Below the pieces are notes generated by a model. The model worked only from the letters and a program-made list of their open reading frames with translations, did no database searches and was not told the DNA's origin. From the NCBI RefSeq assembly GCF_031885415.1, contig NZ_CP116871.1:1178001-1242000 (forward strand): a DNA stretch of 64,000 bases. Direction: 5' to 3'. The stretch comes from Microbacterium forte. GTDB lineage: Bacteria > Actinomycetota > Actinomycetes > Actinomycetales > Microbacteriaceae. Position numbers and translations under genes: made by a program. This document shows positions 45,307 through 54,238 of the stretch, piece after piece. Numbering within the stretch: the first letter of the stretch is position 1; the number at the start of each line of letters is the position of its first letter.

Positions 45307-46446
45307 ATGCTCTATCTCGACCACGCCGCGACCTCCCCGGTCCGTCCGGAGGTGCTCGACGCGATGCGCCCGTTCCTCGCCGGGGTGTTCGGCAACCCGT
45401 CGAGCCATCACACATACGGCGAAGCTGCGGCGAGCGCGCTCGACGAAGCACGCGCACGGGTCGCGCGGGTGCTCGGGATGCGCTCCGGAGATGTGATCTT
45501 CACCTCCGGCGGAACAGAATCGAACAACCTCGCGGTCAAGGGGATCGTGCTCGCGGCTCTCGCGCGCGGCCGCGGGCATCTGGTCGTCTCGCCGATCGAG
45601 CACGAGTCGATCCTCGAGTCCGCCGACTATCTGCATCGCTTCCATGGGGTCGAGGTGTCGGCCGCTCCGGTCGACGCCCTCGGCAGGATCTCCGCTTCTG
45701 CACTGACGGAGACCCTGCGTGAGGACACCGCCCTGGTGGCGATCGGACACGCCAACAACGAGATCGGCACGATCCAGGACGTGCCCTCACTCGCCGCGGT
45801 GGCCCGTGATGCCGGCGTACCGCTGCACGTCGACGCCGTGCAGTCGGCGGGGTGGCTGCCACTCACCGATCTCGGGGCGGATGCGATAGCGGTGGCCGGG
45901 CACAAGCTCGGGACCCCCAAGGGGATCGGCGTGCTCGGCGTGCGCGGGCGCGTCGCTCTCGAACCCCTGATGCACGGTGGCGGGCAGGAACGGGGTCGCC
46001 GCTCCGGCACCGAGAACGTCGCGGGAGCGGTGGCCCTCGCCACGGCGCTGGAGCTCGCCGAAGCGGAGCGCGACGAGGTGAACGCCCGGCTCAGCGCATC
46101 CACGGGACGATTCATCGAGGTGGTTCAGTCGCTCGTGTCGCAGGCGTCGCTCACCGGTGATCCGGCGGCGCGGCTTCCCGCGACGGCGAGCTTCACGTTC
46201 ACCGGTGTCAGCGGCGAGGCGGTTCTGCTCGAGCTCGAGCGACGGGGAGTCGTGTCGTCGAGCGGCTCTGCCTGCGCTGCCGGGAGCGACGAGCCTTCGC
46301 ATGTGCTCCTCGCGTGCGGGGTGTCTCCTGCGGTCGCACAGACCTCGGTGCGCTTCACCTTCGGACGCGAGGCGCTGCCCTCCGATCTGCCCGAGCGGCT
46401 CGGCGCGCTGGTGGCCGAGTCGGTGAGGGCGGTCGGCCACCCCTGA
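45307..46446 (+). CDS. Cysteine desulfurase (IscS/NifS type)
   Basis: 379 residues, fold-type I PLP enzyme. Pyridoxal lysine is in AVAGHKLGTPKGIGVL, and the active-site cysteine is in SSGSACAAGSDEPSHV. It removes sulfur from cysteine for Fe-S assembly. It lies five bases after nadC, so its first client is probably the [4Fe-4S] cluster of NadA, an arrangement known from other nad operons. The start is ATG 45307. Confidence 0.92.
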   Translation: MLYLDHAATSPVRPEVLDAMRPFLAGVFGNPSSHHTYGEAAASALDEARARVARVLGMRSGDVIFTSGGTESNNLAVKGIVLAALARGRGHLVVSPIEHESILESADYLHRFHGVEVSAAPVDALGRISASALTETLREDTALVAIGHANNEIGTIQDVPSLAAVARDAGVPLHVDAVQSAGWLPLTDLGADAIAVAGHKLGTPKGIGVLGVRGRVALEPLMHGGGQERGRRSGTENVAGAVALATALELAEAERDEVNARLSASTGRFIEVVQSLVSQASLTGDPAARLPATASFTFTGVSGEAVLLELERRGVVSSSGSACAAGSDEPSHVLLACGVSPAVAQTSVRFTFGREALPSDLPERLGALVAESVRAVGHP

Positions 46447-46471
46447 ACGGCGAGAGCTGTGCGTGCGGCCA

Positions 46472-46483
46472 TAGACTCGGCTG
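46472..46483 (+). promoter_or_regulatory. Leaderless -10 promoter element
   Basis: TAGACT at 46472-46477 stands six bases before GTG 46484 of the glycosyltransferase gene, which separates it from the nad operon. Confidence 0.65.
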
Positions 46484-47431
46484 GTGACCGCCACCGCCCC
46501 GATCGTGACTCTGATCGTCCCCGGCCGCGACATCGGCGCCTTCGCTCCGGCCGCTCTCGACTCGCTGCGCGCGCAGTCCGAGACGCGGTGGCGCGCTCTC
46601 CTCATCGACGACGGCTCCGTCGACGACACCGGAGAGATCTTCGCCGCAGCCGCCGCGTCGGATCCGAGGTTCCGAAGCCTGCGGCACGAGGCGTCCCGAG
46701 GGCTCGGCGCTGCGCGCAACGTGGGCCTCGACCTGGTCGACACCCCCTTCGTGGGGTTTCTCGACGGCGATGACGAGCTCACCTCGACGGCGCTCGGGCG
46801 CCTCCTCGGCACCCTCGCCGAGACCGGCAGCGATTTCGTCGCGGGCGCGTATGTGCGATCGCGCTTCGACGGCGAGAGCTATGTCGCCGGGCGGGTGCAG
46901 CCATGGGTGTCGGCGGCGACGTCTCCTGCACGGCTGGGCACCACGATCATGGAGCACCCCCGCGCGAGCGCCAACATCGTCGCGTGGTCGAAGGTCAGCC
47001 GCACCGACTTCTGGACCGACCTGAGGTTTCCCGAGGGCGTGGCGTACGAAGACCAGGTGGTCGCGCAGCTGATGTACACCCGCGCCCGCGCCTTCGACGT
47101 CATCCCCGACACCGTCGTGCGGTGGCGTCTGCGGGCCGACGGCACCTCGATCACGCAGAGCCGGGCGCAGCTCCCGGTGCTGCGCGACTACGTCGACGCT
47201 CTGCGCGGGGGAATCCGCGTGCTGCACGAGGCGGGCGCCCGGGCCGCCGTCACGGCCCGACTCGAGCTGATCCTCGCCATGGATGTGCCCCCACTGGTCG
47301 AGATCGCGCGCACTCACGCCGATCCCGCGTACTCGGCGGAGATCGACGCGTTCGTCGCCGAGATCGAAGCGCTCCCCGAGCACGCCGACGTCCGCCCCGA
47401 CCCCGCCCTCACCGCCGCCCTGGCGTGGTGA
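46484..47431 (+). CDS. Family 2 glycosyltransferase (GT-A fold)
   Basis: 315 residues. VTLIVPGRDIGAFAPAALDSLRAQSE, DDGSVDDTGEI (Asp-Asp at 42-43) and the metal-binding FLDGDDEL (94-97) place it in GT2. It probably adds a sugar from a nucleotide donor to a cell-surface polymer at the cytoplasmic face. No membrane helix is present. The donor and acceptor are unknown. The SDR gene 20 bases downstream could be in the same transcript. Confidence 0.88.
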   Translation: MTATAPIVTLIVPGRDIGAFAPAALDSLRAQSETRWRALLIDDGSVDDTGEIFAAAAASDPRFRSLRHEASRGLGAARNVGLDLVDTPFVGFLDGDDELTSTALGRLLGTLAETGSDFVAGAYVRSRFDGESYVAGRVQPWVSAATSPARLGTTIMEHPRASANIVAWSKVSRTDFWTDLRFPEGVAYEDQVVAQLMYTRARAFDVIPDTVVRWRLRADGTSITQSRAQLPVLRDYVDALRGGIRVLHEAGARAAVTARLELILAMDVPPLVEIARTHADPAYSAEIDAFVAEIEALPEHADVRPDPALTAALAW

Positions 47432-47451
47432 GGCTCGCCACCAGGAGACCG

Positions 47452-48225
47452 ATGAACCAGTACCTCGCCGACCTCTTCTCGCTCGAGGGCCGCACAGCCG
47501 TCGTCACGGGCGGCAGCTCGGGCATCGGACGCGGCATCGCGACCGCACTCGCGAAGGCCGGGGCCGCCACGGTGATCGTCGCACGCGGCGAAGCCCGGAT
47601 CGCCGAGACCGTCGCCGAGCTCACGAGCGCCGGATGCCGGGCGGCCGGAGTCGTCGGCGATCTCGGCTCCCGAGAAGGGATCCGGACCCTCGCCGAGGCC
47701 GCCACCGAGCCGTTCGGCGAGCCGGACATCCTCGTGAACTCTGCAGGGATCAACATCCGCCCGCCGTTCGCCGAGATCACCGAGGACGACTGGGATGCGA
47801 CGATGACCGTCAATGCGCTCGCCCCGTTCCTGCTCGGACAGCGCTACGCCACGGGCATGGCCGAGCGCGGCTTCGGGCGCCTGATCCACATCAGCTCGCA
47901 GCAGGCGCATCGTGCCTTCGTCGGCAGCGGCGTCTACGGAGCGTCGAAGGGAGCCGTGGAGTCGCTGATGCGCTCGGAGGCCGAGGCATGGGGCGGCACC
48001 GGAGTCACGAGCAACACCCTGGTTCCCGGATTCGTGCTCACTCCGCTCAACGCACGCTTGCAGGAGGATCCGGAGCAGATCGCGGCGCTGGCGGCCCGGA
48101 CGATGATCGGGCGCAACGGACTGCCCGCCGACTTCGCGGCGGCCTCCGTGTTCCTCGCGGGCGTCGGCTCGAGCTATGTCACCGGGCAGTCGCTGTTCAT
48201 CGACGGCGGCCTGTCGGTGCACTGA
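47452..48225 (+). CDS. Short-chain dehydrogenase/reductase
   Basis: 257 residues. Cofactor motif TGGSSGIG at 19-26, NSAGI near 96-100, Ser148, Tyr162 and Lys166 of the catalytic triad, and the C-terminal SYVTGQSLFIDGGLSVH. The second-strand end (IVARGEARI) with Arg suggests NADP preference. Sequence pattern is close to gluconate 5-dehydrogenase-type SDRs, but substrate cannot be fixed. ATG 47452 has AGGAG five bases upstream. The gene converges with the ABC exporter gene. Confidence 0.9.
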   Translation: MNQYLADLFSLEGRTAVVTGGSSGIGRGIATALAKAGAATVIVARGEARIAETVAELTSAGCRAAGVVGDLGSREGIRTLAEAATEPFGEPDILVNSAGINIRPPFAEITEDDWDATMTVNALAPFLLGQRYATGMAERGFGRLIHISSQQAHRAFVGSGVYGASKGAVESLMRSEAEAWGGTGVTSNTLVPGFVLTPLNARLQEDPEQIAALAARTMIGRNGLPADFAAASVFLAGVGSSYVTGQSLFIDGGLSVH

Positions 48226-48232
48226 CCGCGTC

Positions 48233-50278
48233 TCACCCTTCGGCCGGGTACACCCGCTCGTCCGCGCGAGGCATATCGAGCAGCGGAACCGGCGCGGTGA
48301 GCGCATCGACCGCATCCGCTCCGGCCGAATCCTCCGGCGCCCGGTCCGCTCTGCGGTCGGCGAGAGCGGCACGCATGCCTCCCGTGACCGCCGTCTCGAT
48401 GACCATCTCCGTGTCGAGCACGCGTGATGCGGCGACCTGCTGCGCGGCGAGCTCGGCGTAGAGACCGCCCAGAGCGAGGAGCTCGGCATGCGTTCCCGAC
48501 TCCACAATCAGCCCCGCCTCGACGACGTGGATGACATCTGCGCCCATGATCGTCGAGAGACGGTGCGCGATCGTGAGCGTCGTGCGCCCCTTCGCGGCCT
48601 CGTCGAGTGCCTCCTGTACGACCCGCTCCGACACGGTGTCGAGAGCGGAGGTAGCCTCGTCGAGCAGAAGCACGGGCGGATCCTTCAGCAGCACACGCGC
48701 GATCGCGATGCGCTGCTTCTCACCGCCCGAGAGACGGTATCCCCGCTCCCCGACGACCGTGTCGTAGCCGTCTTCGAACCCGCTGATGATGTGGTGGATG
48801 TTCGCCGCGGTGCAGGCCGCGATCATCTCCTCGTCGGTCGCCTCCGGGCGGGCGTAGAGCAGGTTCTCGCGGATCGTGGCGTGGAACAGGTAGGTCTCCT
48901 GAGACACGATGCCGACCTGATCGATGATGGACTCCTGCGTGAGGGTCTTCACGTCCGCACCCGCGAAGAGCACGGCGCCGCCGTGCGCCTCGTACAGCCG
49001 CGGAGCGAGGTACAGCACCGTCGTCTTGCCGGCGCCGGACGGACCCACGAATGCCACGTGCTGTCCCGGTTCGGCAACGAACGACACGCCCTGCAGAGTG
49101 GGTCGAGCGTCGGGCGCCGCGTCCGGGTAGCGGAAGACGACATCCGCGAACTCGATCCGTCCGCGCGGCCCCGGGGCTTCGGCGACGGTGATCGCATCCG
49201 GAGCGTCCTGGATCTCGGGGACGAGGTCGAGGTATTCGAAGATGCGCGCGAACAGCGCGGATGATGTCTGAAGGTCGAGCGACACCCGCATGAGTCCCAT
49301 CAGCGGCTGCAGAAGACGCGCCTGGACGGTCGTGAAGGCCACGACGGTGCCGGCGGTGATGGCGCCGCTGCCGCCGGCGATGAGGTAGCCCGAGACGAGG
49401 TAGATGACGGCGGGCACGCTCGCCATCAGCACCTGGACGACGGCGAAGAAGCCCTGGCCGCTCATCGCTCGCCGCACCTGCAGCGTGACCTGATTGCGAT
49501 TCTCGGCCTGGTATCGCTGGGACTCCGTGCGCTGGCGGTTGAACGCCTTCGACAGCAGCATCCCCGAGACGCTCAGCGTCTCCTGCGTGATGGAGGTGAG
49601 CTCCGAGAGGGACTCCTGCGTCTCTCCCGCGATGCGCGCACGCACCTGGCCCACGCGGCGTTGGACGATGATCAGGAACGGCATCAGCACGACGGCGATC
49701 AGAGTGAGACGCCAGTCGATGAGGATCATCGCGACGAGCGACGCGATCACGGTGACGACATTGCCCAGGATGCTGGTGACGGTGTTCGTCAGCACCCCTG
49801 AGACGCCGCCGACGTCGTTCTGCAGGCGGGACTGGATCACGCCTGTCTTCGTCCGGGTGAAGAAGCCGAGTTCCATCGCCTGCAGGTGCTCGAACAGGCG
49901 CACACGGAGGTCGCCGGTGACGCTGTTGCCGACCGTCGAGGTGAGCCAGGTCTGAGCCACTCCGAGCACGGCCGAGACGAGGAAGAACCCGACCATCGCC
50001 GAGACGAGCCAGATCAACAGCTGCAGCTGCGGACCCCCGCCGTCTACCGGGAAGAGGGCGTCGTCGAAGATGCGCTGGACGATCAGCGGAGGGATCACCG
50101 CGATCGCGGCGCCGATGACGACCAGCACGCCGGTCCAGAAGATGCGCCATCGGTAGGGCCGGAAGAGGGCGATCACTCTGGCGCCCAGGCCGCTGATCCG
50201 CGGCGCCTCTGCGTTGAGCCGACGCTGCGCGGTCTCATCCACCCCGCGGAATCCACCGCGTCCGCCACCCATGCTCAT
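48233..50278 (-). CDS. ABC transporter, fused membrane and ATPase domains (exporter)
   Basis: 681 residues. Residues about 30-330 contain six transmembrane helices of the type I exporter fold, and residues 365-600 the nucleotide-binding domain with Walker A GPSGAGKTT, signature LSGGEKQRIAIARVLL and Walker B LLLDEATSALD. A divergent C-terminal extension of about 75 residues follows. It likely works as a homodimer, or as half of a heterodimer, exporting lipids or drugs. The N-terminus is Gly-rich (MSMGGGRGGFRG). ATG 50278 has a leaderless-type promoter; the frame stays open far upstream but that part is antisense to the MFS gene. Confidence 0.92.
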   Translation of the reverse strand: MSMGGGRGGFRGVDETAQRRLNAEAPRISGLGARVIALFRPYRWRIFWTGVLVVIGAAIAVIPPLIVQRIFDDALFPVDGGGPQLQLLIWLVSAMVGFFLVSAVLGVAQTWLTSTVGNSVTGDLRVRLFEHLQAMELGFFTRTKTGVIQSRLQNDVGGVSGVLTNTVTSILGNVVTVIASLVAMILIDWRLTLIAVVLMPFLIIVQRRVGQVRARIAGETQESLSELTSITQETLSVSGMLLSKAFNRQRTESQRYQAENRNQVTLQVRRAMSGQGFFAVVQVLMASVPAVIYLVSGYLIAGGSGAITAGTVVAFTTVQARLLQPLMGLMRVSLDLQTSSALFARIFEYLDLVPEIQDAPDAITVAEAPGPRGRIEFADVVFRYPDAAPDARPTLQGVSFVAEPGQHVAFVGPSGAGKTTVLYLAPRLYEAHGGAVLFAGADVKTLTQESIIDQVGIVSQETYLFHATIRENLLYARPEATDEEMIAACTAANIHHIISGFEDGYDTVVGERGYRLSGGEKQRIAIARVLLKDPPVLLLDEATSALDTVSERVVQEALDEAAKGRTTLTIAHRLSTIMGADVIHVVEAGLIVESGTHAELLALGGLYAELAAQQVAASRVLDTEMVIETAVTGGMRAALADRRADRAPEDSAGADAVDALTAPVPLLDMPRADERVYPAEG

Positions 50279-50290
50279 CTCGCCAGCGTA
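50279..50290 (-). promoter_or_regulatory. Leaderless -10 promoter element
   Basis: Reverse-strand TACGCT (50290-50285) stands six bases before ATG 50278 of the ABC exporter gene, which fixes the start. Confidence 0.65.
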
Positions 50291-50449
50291 GTCAGCGAGG
50301 TCGACATCGGGACCGATCCGGCGCGGCTGAGCCTCCGCTGAGAGCGGATTCGCCCGGATCCGGAATGGAATGTCCGAAGCTGTGGTTACGCTGAATGTCC
50401 AACGCGCACTCGCGCGCCTTCCCTCTTTCTCTCGTGCCCAGGAGGCCGT

Positions 50450-51928
50450 ATGTCTGCCGTCGACACCGGTTCGATCACCACGCCCCCGGCTGCGGCGAGC
50501 GGTGAGATCGCTCGCAGCGACATGCGCGTGATCTGGCTGCTTCTCGTCGCCGCGTTCGTCGCCATCCTCAACGAGACGACGATGGGGATCGCGATCCCGC
50601 ATCTGAACGCCGATCTGGGCATCCCGCCCGAGCTCGGGCAGTGGCTGACGAGCGCGTTCATGCTGACCATGGCCGTCGTGATCCCGACCACCGGGTTCAT
50701 CCTGCAGCGCTTCACGACCCGCCAGGTCTTCATCGCGGCGATGGTCTCGTTCTCGCTCGGCACGCTGGTCGCCCTCGTGGCGCCCGGCTTCGGGGTCCTC
50801 CTCGTGGGTCGAGTCATCCAGGCCGCCGGCACCGGAATCATGATGCCGCTGCTCATGACGACGATCATGAACGTGGTCCCTCCGCAGTCGCGCGGTCGCA
50901 TGATGGGCCGGGTCGGTCTCGTCATCTCGCTCGCTCCCGCGATCGGCCCGACGCTCGCCGGCGCGGTCCTCGAGACGCTCCACTGGCGCGCGCTGTTCGC
51001 GATCATCCTGCCGATCGCCCTCATCTCGCTCTTCATCGGGGTCAAGTGGATGACGAACCTCGGAGAGACGCGCAAGGTTCCCCTCGACGTGCTCTCCATC
51101 CCGCTCGCGGCACTCGGCTTCGGCGGCATCGTCTTCGGTCTCAGCCAGTTCGGCGGCGAGGGCGGATCCGGCGAGACCAGCGGCGTGATCGCACTCGTCG
51201 TGGGTGCCGTCGCCCTCGCGCTGTTCGTCTGGCGTCAGCTGGTGCTGCAGCGCATCGATGACGCTCTGCTCGATCTGCGGGTGTTCCGCTCGGTCAACTT
51301 CACGTTCGCGGTCATCATCATGGCGATCCTCGCGCTGTCGATGTTCGGCACGCTGACGCTGCTCCCGCAGTACCTGCAGAACGTCGCCGGACTCAACGCC
51401 CTCGAAGCAGGTCTCATCCTGCTTCCCGGCTCCGTGCTGATGGGTCTGCTCGGCCCCGTCATGGGCCGCGTGTACGACGCTCGTGGAACGCGCCCGCTGC
51501 TGATCCCCGGAACGATCCTCGTGTCGGCAGCGCTGTTCTACTACTCGACCGTCGGAGAGCACACCGTGTGGTGGGTGCTGATCATCGTGCAGGCCGCGAT
51601 GTCGATCGGGCTCGCGATGTCCTTCACGCCCCTGTTCTCCGCATCGCTCGGATCACTGCCACGCTCGCTGTACTCGCACGGCTCCGCGGTGCTGAACACT
51701 CTCCAGCAGGTCGGCGGGGCCGCCGGCGTCGCCGTCCTCACCGTCACCTATTCCGCCATCCTGCACGCAGGAGAGGCCGAGGGACTGGAGACGGCCGCGG
51801 CTGGAGCACCTGGCGCTCGGATGGCGTTCCTCATCGCCGCGATCATCTCGCTCGCCGCCGTCGCGCTGAGCGCGTTCGTCCGCAAGCCCGCAGACGATCT
51901 GGCCGACGCGATGCATGGCGGGCACTGA
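50450..51928 (+). CDS. MFS transporter of the DHA2 (14-helix) type
   Basis: 492 residues with about 14 transmembrane helices. AILNETTMGIAIPHLNADLG, the motif around RVIQAAGTGIMMPLLMT and GRVGLVISLAPAIGPTLAG match DHA2 multidrug exporters such as LmrB/EmrB. It exports unidentified toxic compounds by proton antiport. AGGAGG stands four bases before ATG 50450, and a TACGCT -10 at 50387-50392 gives a leader of about 50 bases. It converges with the 47-residue protein gene. Confidence 0.9.
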   Translation: MSAVDTGSITTPPAAASGEIARSDMRVIWLLLVAAFVAILNETTMGIAIPHLNADLGIPPELGQWLTSAFMLTMAVVIPTTGFILQRFTTRQVFIAAMVSFSLGTLVALVAPGFGVLLVGRVIQAAGTGIMMPLLMTTIMNVVPPQSRGRMMGRVGLVISLAPAIGPTLAGAVLETLHWRALFAIILPIALISLFIGVKWMTNLGETRKVPLDVLSIPLAALGFGGIVFGLSQFGGEGGSGETSGVIALVVGAVALALFVWRQLVLQRIDDALLDLRVFRSVNFTFAVIIMAILALSMFGTLTLLPQYLQNVAGLNALEAGLILLPGSVLMGLLGPVMGRVYDARGTRPLLIPGTILVSAALFYYSTVGEHTVWWVLIIVQAAMSIGLAMSFTPLFSASLGSLPRSLYSHGSAVLNTLQQVGGAAGVAVLTVTYSAILHAGEAEGLETAAAGAPGARMAFLIAAIISLAAVALSAFVRKPADDLADAMHGGH

Positions 51929-51956
51929 ACGTCGCCGCTGCGGCGGCGTCTGATCG

Positions 51957-52100
51957 CTACTGCGTCTTCGGCGCAGGGAAGTGGCAGACGCCGCCGCTGC
52001 AGTACCCGGCGGCGTCGTCATCGAGAAGGTTCGGAGTTCCGGTCAGCGGCTGAAGCACGGTCGGTGCGTCCTGCTCTGCGGAGTCCTGTGTCTTGGCCAT
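51957..52100 (-). CDS. 47-residue cysteine-containing small protein
   Basis: Read directly from the reverse strand: ATG 52100 to TAG 51957. The protein is acidic and polar in the first 30 residues (MAKTQDSAEQDAPTVLQ) and ends GYCSGGVCHFPAPKTQ, with a Cys-x4-Cys-His motif. No transmembrane helix or signal peptide is seen. A TACGAT element stands six bases before the ATG, the same spacing as at many clear genes in the window, which is the main evidence that it is a real gene. I do not recognise the family. It could bind a metal, form a disulfide or be a modified peptide; none is shown. Confidence 0.7.
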   Translation of the reverse strand: MAKTQDSAEQDAPTVLQPLTGTPNLLDDDAAGYCSGGVCHFPAPKTQ

Positions 52101-52112
52101 CATTCGATCGTA
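52101..52112 (-). promoter_or_regulatory. Leaderless -10 promoter element
   Basis: Reverse-strand TACGAT (52112-52107) stands six bases before ATG 52100 of the 47-residue gene. Confidence 0.6.
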
Positions 52113-52185
52113 CGCCCGTGGCGACGAGATGGCGCGAAACGGCCCTCCTTCGCCCGACGACAGTGGCTCACCAGGAGTTCTGCCC

Positions 52186-52197
52186 TACGGTTGACGA
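52186..52197 (+). promoter_or_regulatory. Leaderless -10 promoter element
   Basis: TACGGT at 52186-52191 stands six bases before GTG 52198 of the acyltransferase gene, divergent from the 47-residue gene. Confidence 0.65.
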
Positions 52198-52779
52198 GTG
52201 CTCAAACGACTCCTCGCCCGCCTCTTCTGGGCAGTCAGCCGCTGGACCCTCACTGCCGAGGCGACGCCTGTGCGACCCACCATCCTGATCGGTGCGCCGC
52301 ACACGTCGAACTGGGACTTCGTCCTCATGCTGGCGATCGCGTGGCGGCTCGACATCGAGGTGCATTGGCTCGGCAAGAACAGTCTGTTCCGGGGTTGGCG
52401 GGGGCCGATCATGCGGAGCATCGGCGGCATCCCAGTCGATCGAGCCGACCCGGCACGAGTGGTCAACGACGTCGTCGCGCAGGTGCATTCCGGCAGCGTC
52501 TTCGGTCTCGTCATCACGCCCGACGGCACTCGCGGGGGCAACGAGTACTGGAAGTCCGGCTTCTACCGCATCGCAAGAGAGACCGGGATGCCGGTGACGC
52601 TCGGATTCGTCGACCGCACCACGATGACCACCGGTCTCGGGCCCACTCTCGAGCTGACGGGGGACGTCGCCGCCGACATGGACAGGATCCGCGCGTTCTA
52701 CGCCGACAAGGCGGGTCTGCGTCCGGAACGCCGAACCACACCCCGACTGCGCGAGGAGCAGGCCCCCGAAGACAGCTGA
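52198..52779 (+). CDS. PlsC-like lysophospholipid acyltransferase family protein
   Basis: 193 residues. The HX4D-type motif APHTSNWD (His35-Asp40) and the second block TPDGTRGG (about 108-114, in place of PEGTRS) identify the family. WLGKNSLFRGWRGPIMRSIGGIPVDR between them is also conserved. Such enzymes transfer acyl groups to lysophospholipids or glycolipids at the membrane face; the substrate is unknown. The protein is short, close to the minimal catalytic domain. Confidence 0.87.
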   Translation: MLKRLLARLFWAVSRWTLTAEATPVRPTILIGAPHTSNWDFVLMLAIAWRLDIEVHWLGKNSLFRGWRGPIMRSIGGIPVDRADPARVVNDVVAQVHSGSVFGLVITPDGTRGGNEYWKSGFYRIARETGMPVTLGFVDRTTMTTGLGPTLELTGDVAADMDRIRAFYADKAGLRPERRTTPRLREEQAPEDS

Positions 52780-52789
52780 GTGCGTCGAG

Positions 52790-53011
52790 TCAGTCGGAGT
52801 CCTCGTCGGCGATCTCCGAGCGCGTCTCGGAGCGGGCGTATTCGAGGTCCTCGTCCGAGAGGGTCTCCTTCATGCCGACCACCGCACCCGTGATCGTCCG
52901 GATCTCCTCTCGAGTCCGTTCGCTCAGCTGCGGCGCCGACTCGCCGAGCACGTCGACCCGCGCCTCGAGCGACAGCGCTGACCACCATTCCCGGATCGGG
53001 GGAAGCGTCAT
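52790..53011 (-). CDS. Hypothetical small acidic protein
   Basis: 73 residues from ATG 53011; a directly preceding ATG at 53014 is the alternative. AAGGAG stands six bases before the chosen start. The protein begins MTLPPIREWWSALSLEARVD and ends in a very acidic tail (EIADEDSD). It looks helical and soluble. I do not recognise a family. It is convergent with the acyltransferase gene, ten bases apart, and the open frame upstream of 53014 lacks sense. Confidence 0.6.
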   Translation of the reverse strand: MTLPPIREWWSALSLEARVDVLGESAPQLSERTREEIRTITGAVVGMKETLSDEDLEYARSETRSEIADEDSD

Positions 53012-53080
53012 CATGGTCTCCTTCTCGGTCGACGCACAAGTGGCTGGACAGGATTCGAGGCCTCCCGCGAGACTGGCCGC

Positions 53081-53614
53081 ATGGAACCCGATGACCACCC
53101 CACGCGCTCCGCGGAGCTCGACGACCGCCGTGACGGGCGCGATGAGACGCGTAACGAGCGAGCAGACCGCAACTGGGAGGAGCTGCTGCAAGAACTGCGC
53201 GTGATGCAGACGGGCACCCAGATCCTCACGGGGTTCCTGCTCGCCGTGGCATTCACTCCTCGATTCGAGGACATGGACGAGTTCCAGCGAGACGTGTACG
53301 TGGTGCTGGTGGGGCTCGCCGCGGTGGCCACGATTCTGGCGCTGGCACCGGTGGGGATGCATCGAGCGCTGTTCGGCCGCCGCCGCAAGCCCGAACTCGT
53401 GCGGGTTGCCGCTCGCATCGTGAAGATCGATCTCGTGGCGATCGCCGCGCTCACGATCGGCGTCACGACCCTCATCATCGATTTCACCGTCGACCGCTCC
53501 GCGGGGCTCATCGCGCTCGTGTCCTCATGCGTGGCTGTGCTCCTCCTGTGGCTCGTCCTCCCCCGCCTCGTGCGGCGCGAGGCCGAACGAGGCGGGGCGG
53601 ACGACAAGACCTGA
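53081..53614 (+). CDS. DUF6328 family membrane protein
   Basis: 177 residues. A charged N-terminus of 35 residues is followed by NWEELLQELRVMQTGTQILTGFLLAVAF, the hallmark of DUF6328, and four transmembrane helices (about 45-63, 72-92, 112-132, 138-158). The function is unknown. ATG 53081 has a weak GAGACT element six bases upstream, so a leaderless start is possible. It converges with dps. Confidence 0.82.
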   Translation: MEPDDHPTRSAELDDRRDGRDETRNERADRNWEELLQELRVMQTGTQILTGFLLAVAFTPRFEDMDEFQRDVYVVLVGLAAVATILALAPVGMHRALFGRRRKPELVRVAARIVKIDLVAIAALTIGVTTLIIDFTVDRSAGLIALVSSCVAVLLLWLVLPRLVRREAERGGADDKT

Positions 53615-53634
53615 CGCGAGGTTCCCCGCAGAGG

Positions 53635-54177
53635 TCAGCGGCCGGCCGGGGTGCGGTTCTCGGCGCTGACCATCCATGCGAACTGCTCGAGGCTCTCGAG
53701 CACCGCGTGCAGGATGTCGGCAGAGGTGGGATCTTCTTCGTCGACCGCGTCGTGCACGTCGCGGATCGTTCCGACGACGGCATCCAGACGCGCGGTCACG
53801 AGATCGATGGTGTCGGTCGTCGAGACCTCGCCCATCGGGAACGCGGGAAGCGACGTCGACTCGGCGATCGTATCGGTGCGCCCGTCGGGCACGGCGTGCA
53901 GCGCGCGCATGCGCTCCGCGACCGTGTCGCTGAACGTGCGCGCGGCGTCGATGATCTCATCGAGCTGTCGGTGCGTGTCCCGGAAGTTGCGGCCGACGAC
54001 GTTCCAGTGCGCCTGCTTGCCCTGCAGCGAGAGCTCGATCAGGTCGACGAGCACGAGCTGCAGATTGGCGGCGAGCGTCGTGGATGCCGTGAATCCCTTC
54101 TCGGCGTTCTGTCGTCTGGTCGTCTTCGCTCCGCGCTTGGATGCGGTGCCGGTCTTGGACGCGGTCTTCTCAGCCAT
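53635..54177 (-). CDS. dps: Dps family DNA-protecting ferritin-like protein
   Basis: 180 residues. A Lys-rich N-terminal tail (residues 1-25: MAEKTASKTGTASKRGAKTT) suggests DNA binding. The ferritin-like core has QGKQAHWNVVGRNFRDTHRQLDEIIDAAR, whose His and Asp residues form the inter-subunit ferroxidase site of Dps. Dodecamers store iron and protect DNA from peroxide. GAGGA stands about seven bases before ATG 54177. Confidence 0.93.
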   Translation of the reverse strand: MAEKTASKTGTASKRGAKTTRRQNAEKGFTASTTLAANLQLVLVDLIELSLQGKQAHWNVVGRNFRDTHRQLDEIIDAARTFSDTVAERMRALHAVPDGRTDTIAESTSLPAFPMGEVSTTDTIDLVTARLDAVVGTIRDVHDAVDEEDPTSADILHAVLESLEQFAWMVSAENRTPAGR

Positions 54178-54238
54178 GGAGTCCTCCTGAGGTTGGGAAC
54201 TGCGAGGCTAGCTCCGCGGCGCGCCCGGATCGAGGGGG

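Noticed and set aside
50279..51562. N-terminal extension of the ABC exporter to 1109 residues
   Set aside because: The extension is antisense to the MFS gene; ATG 50278 with its promoter explains the start.
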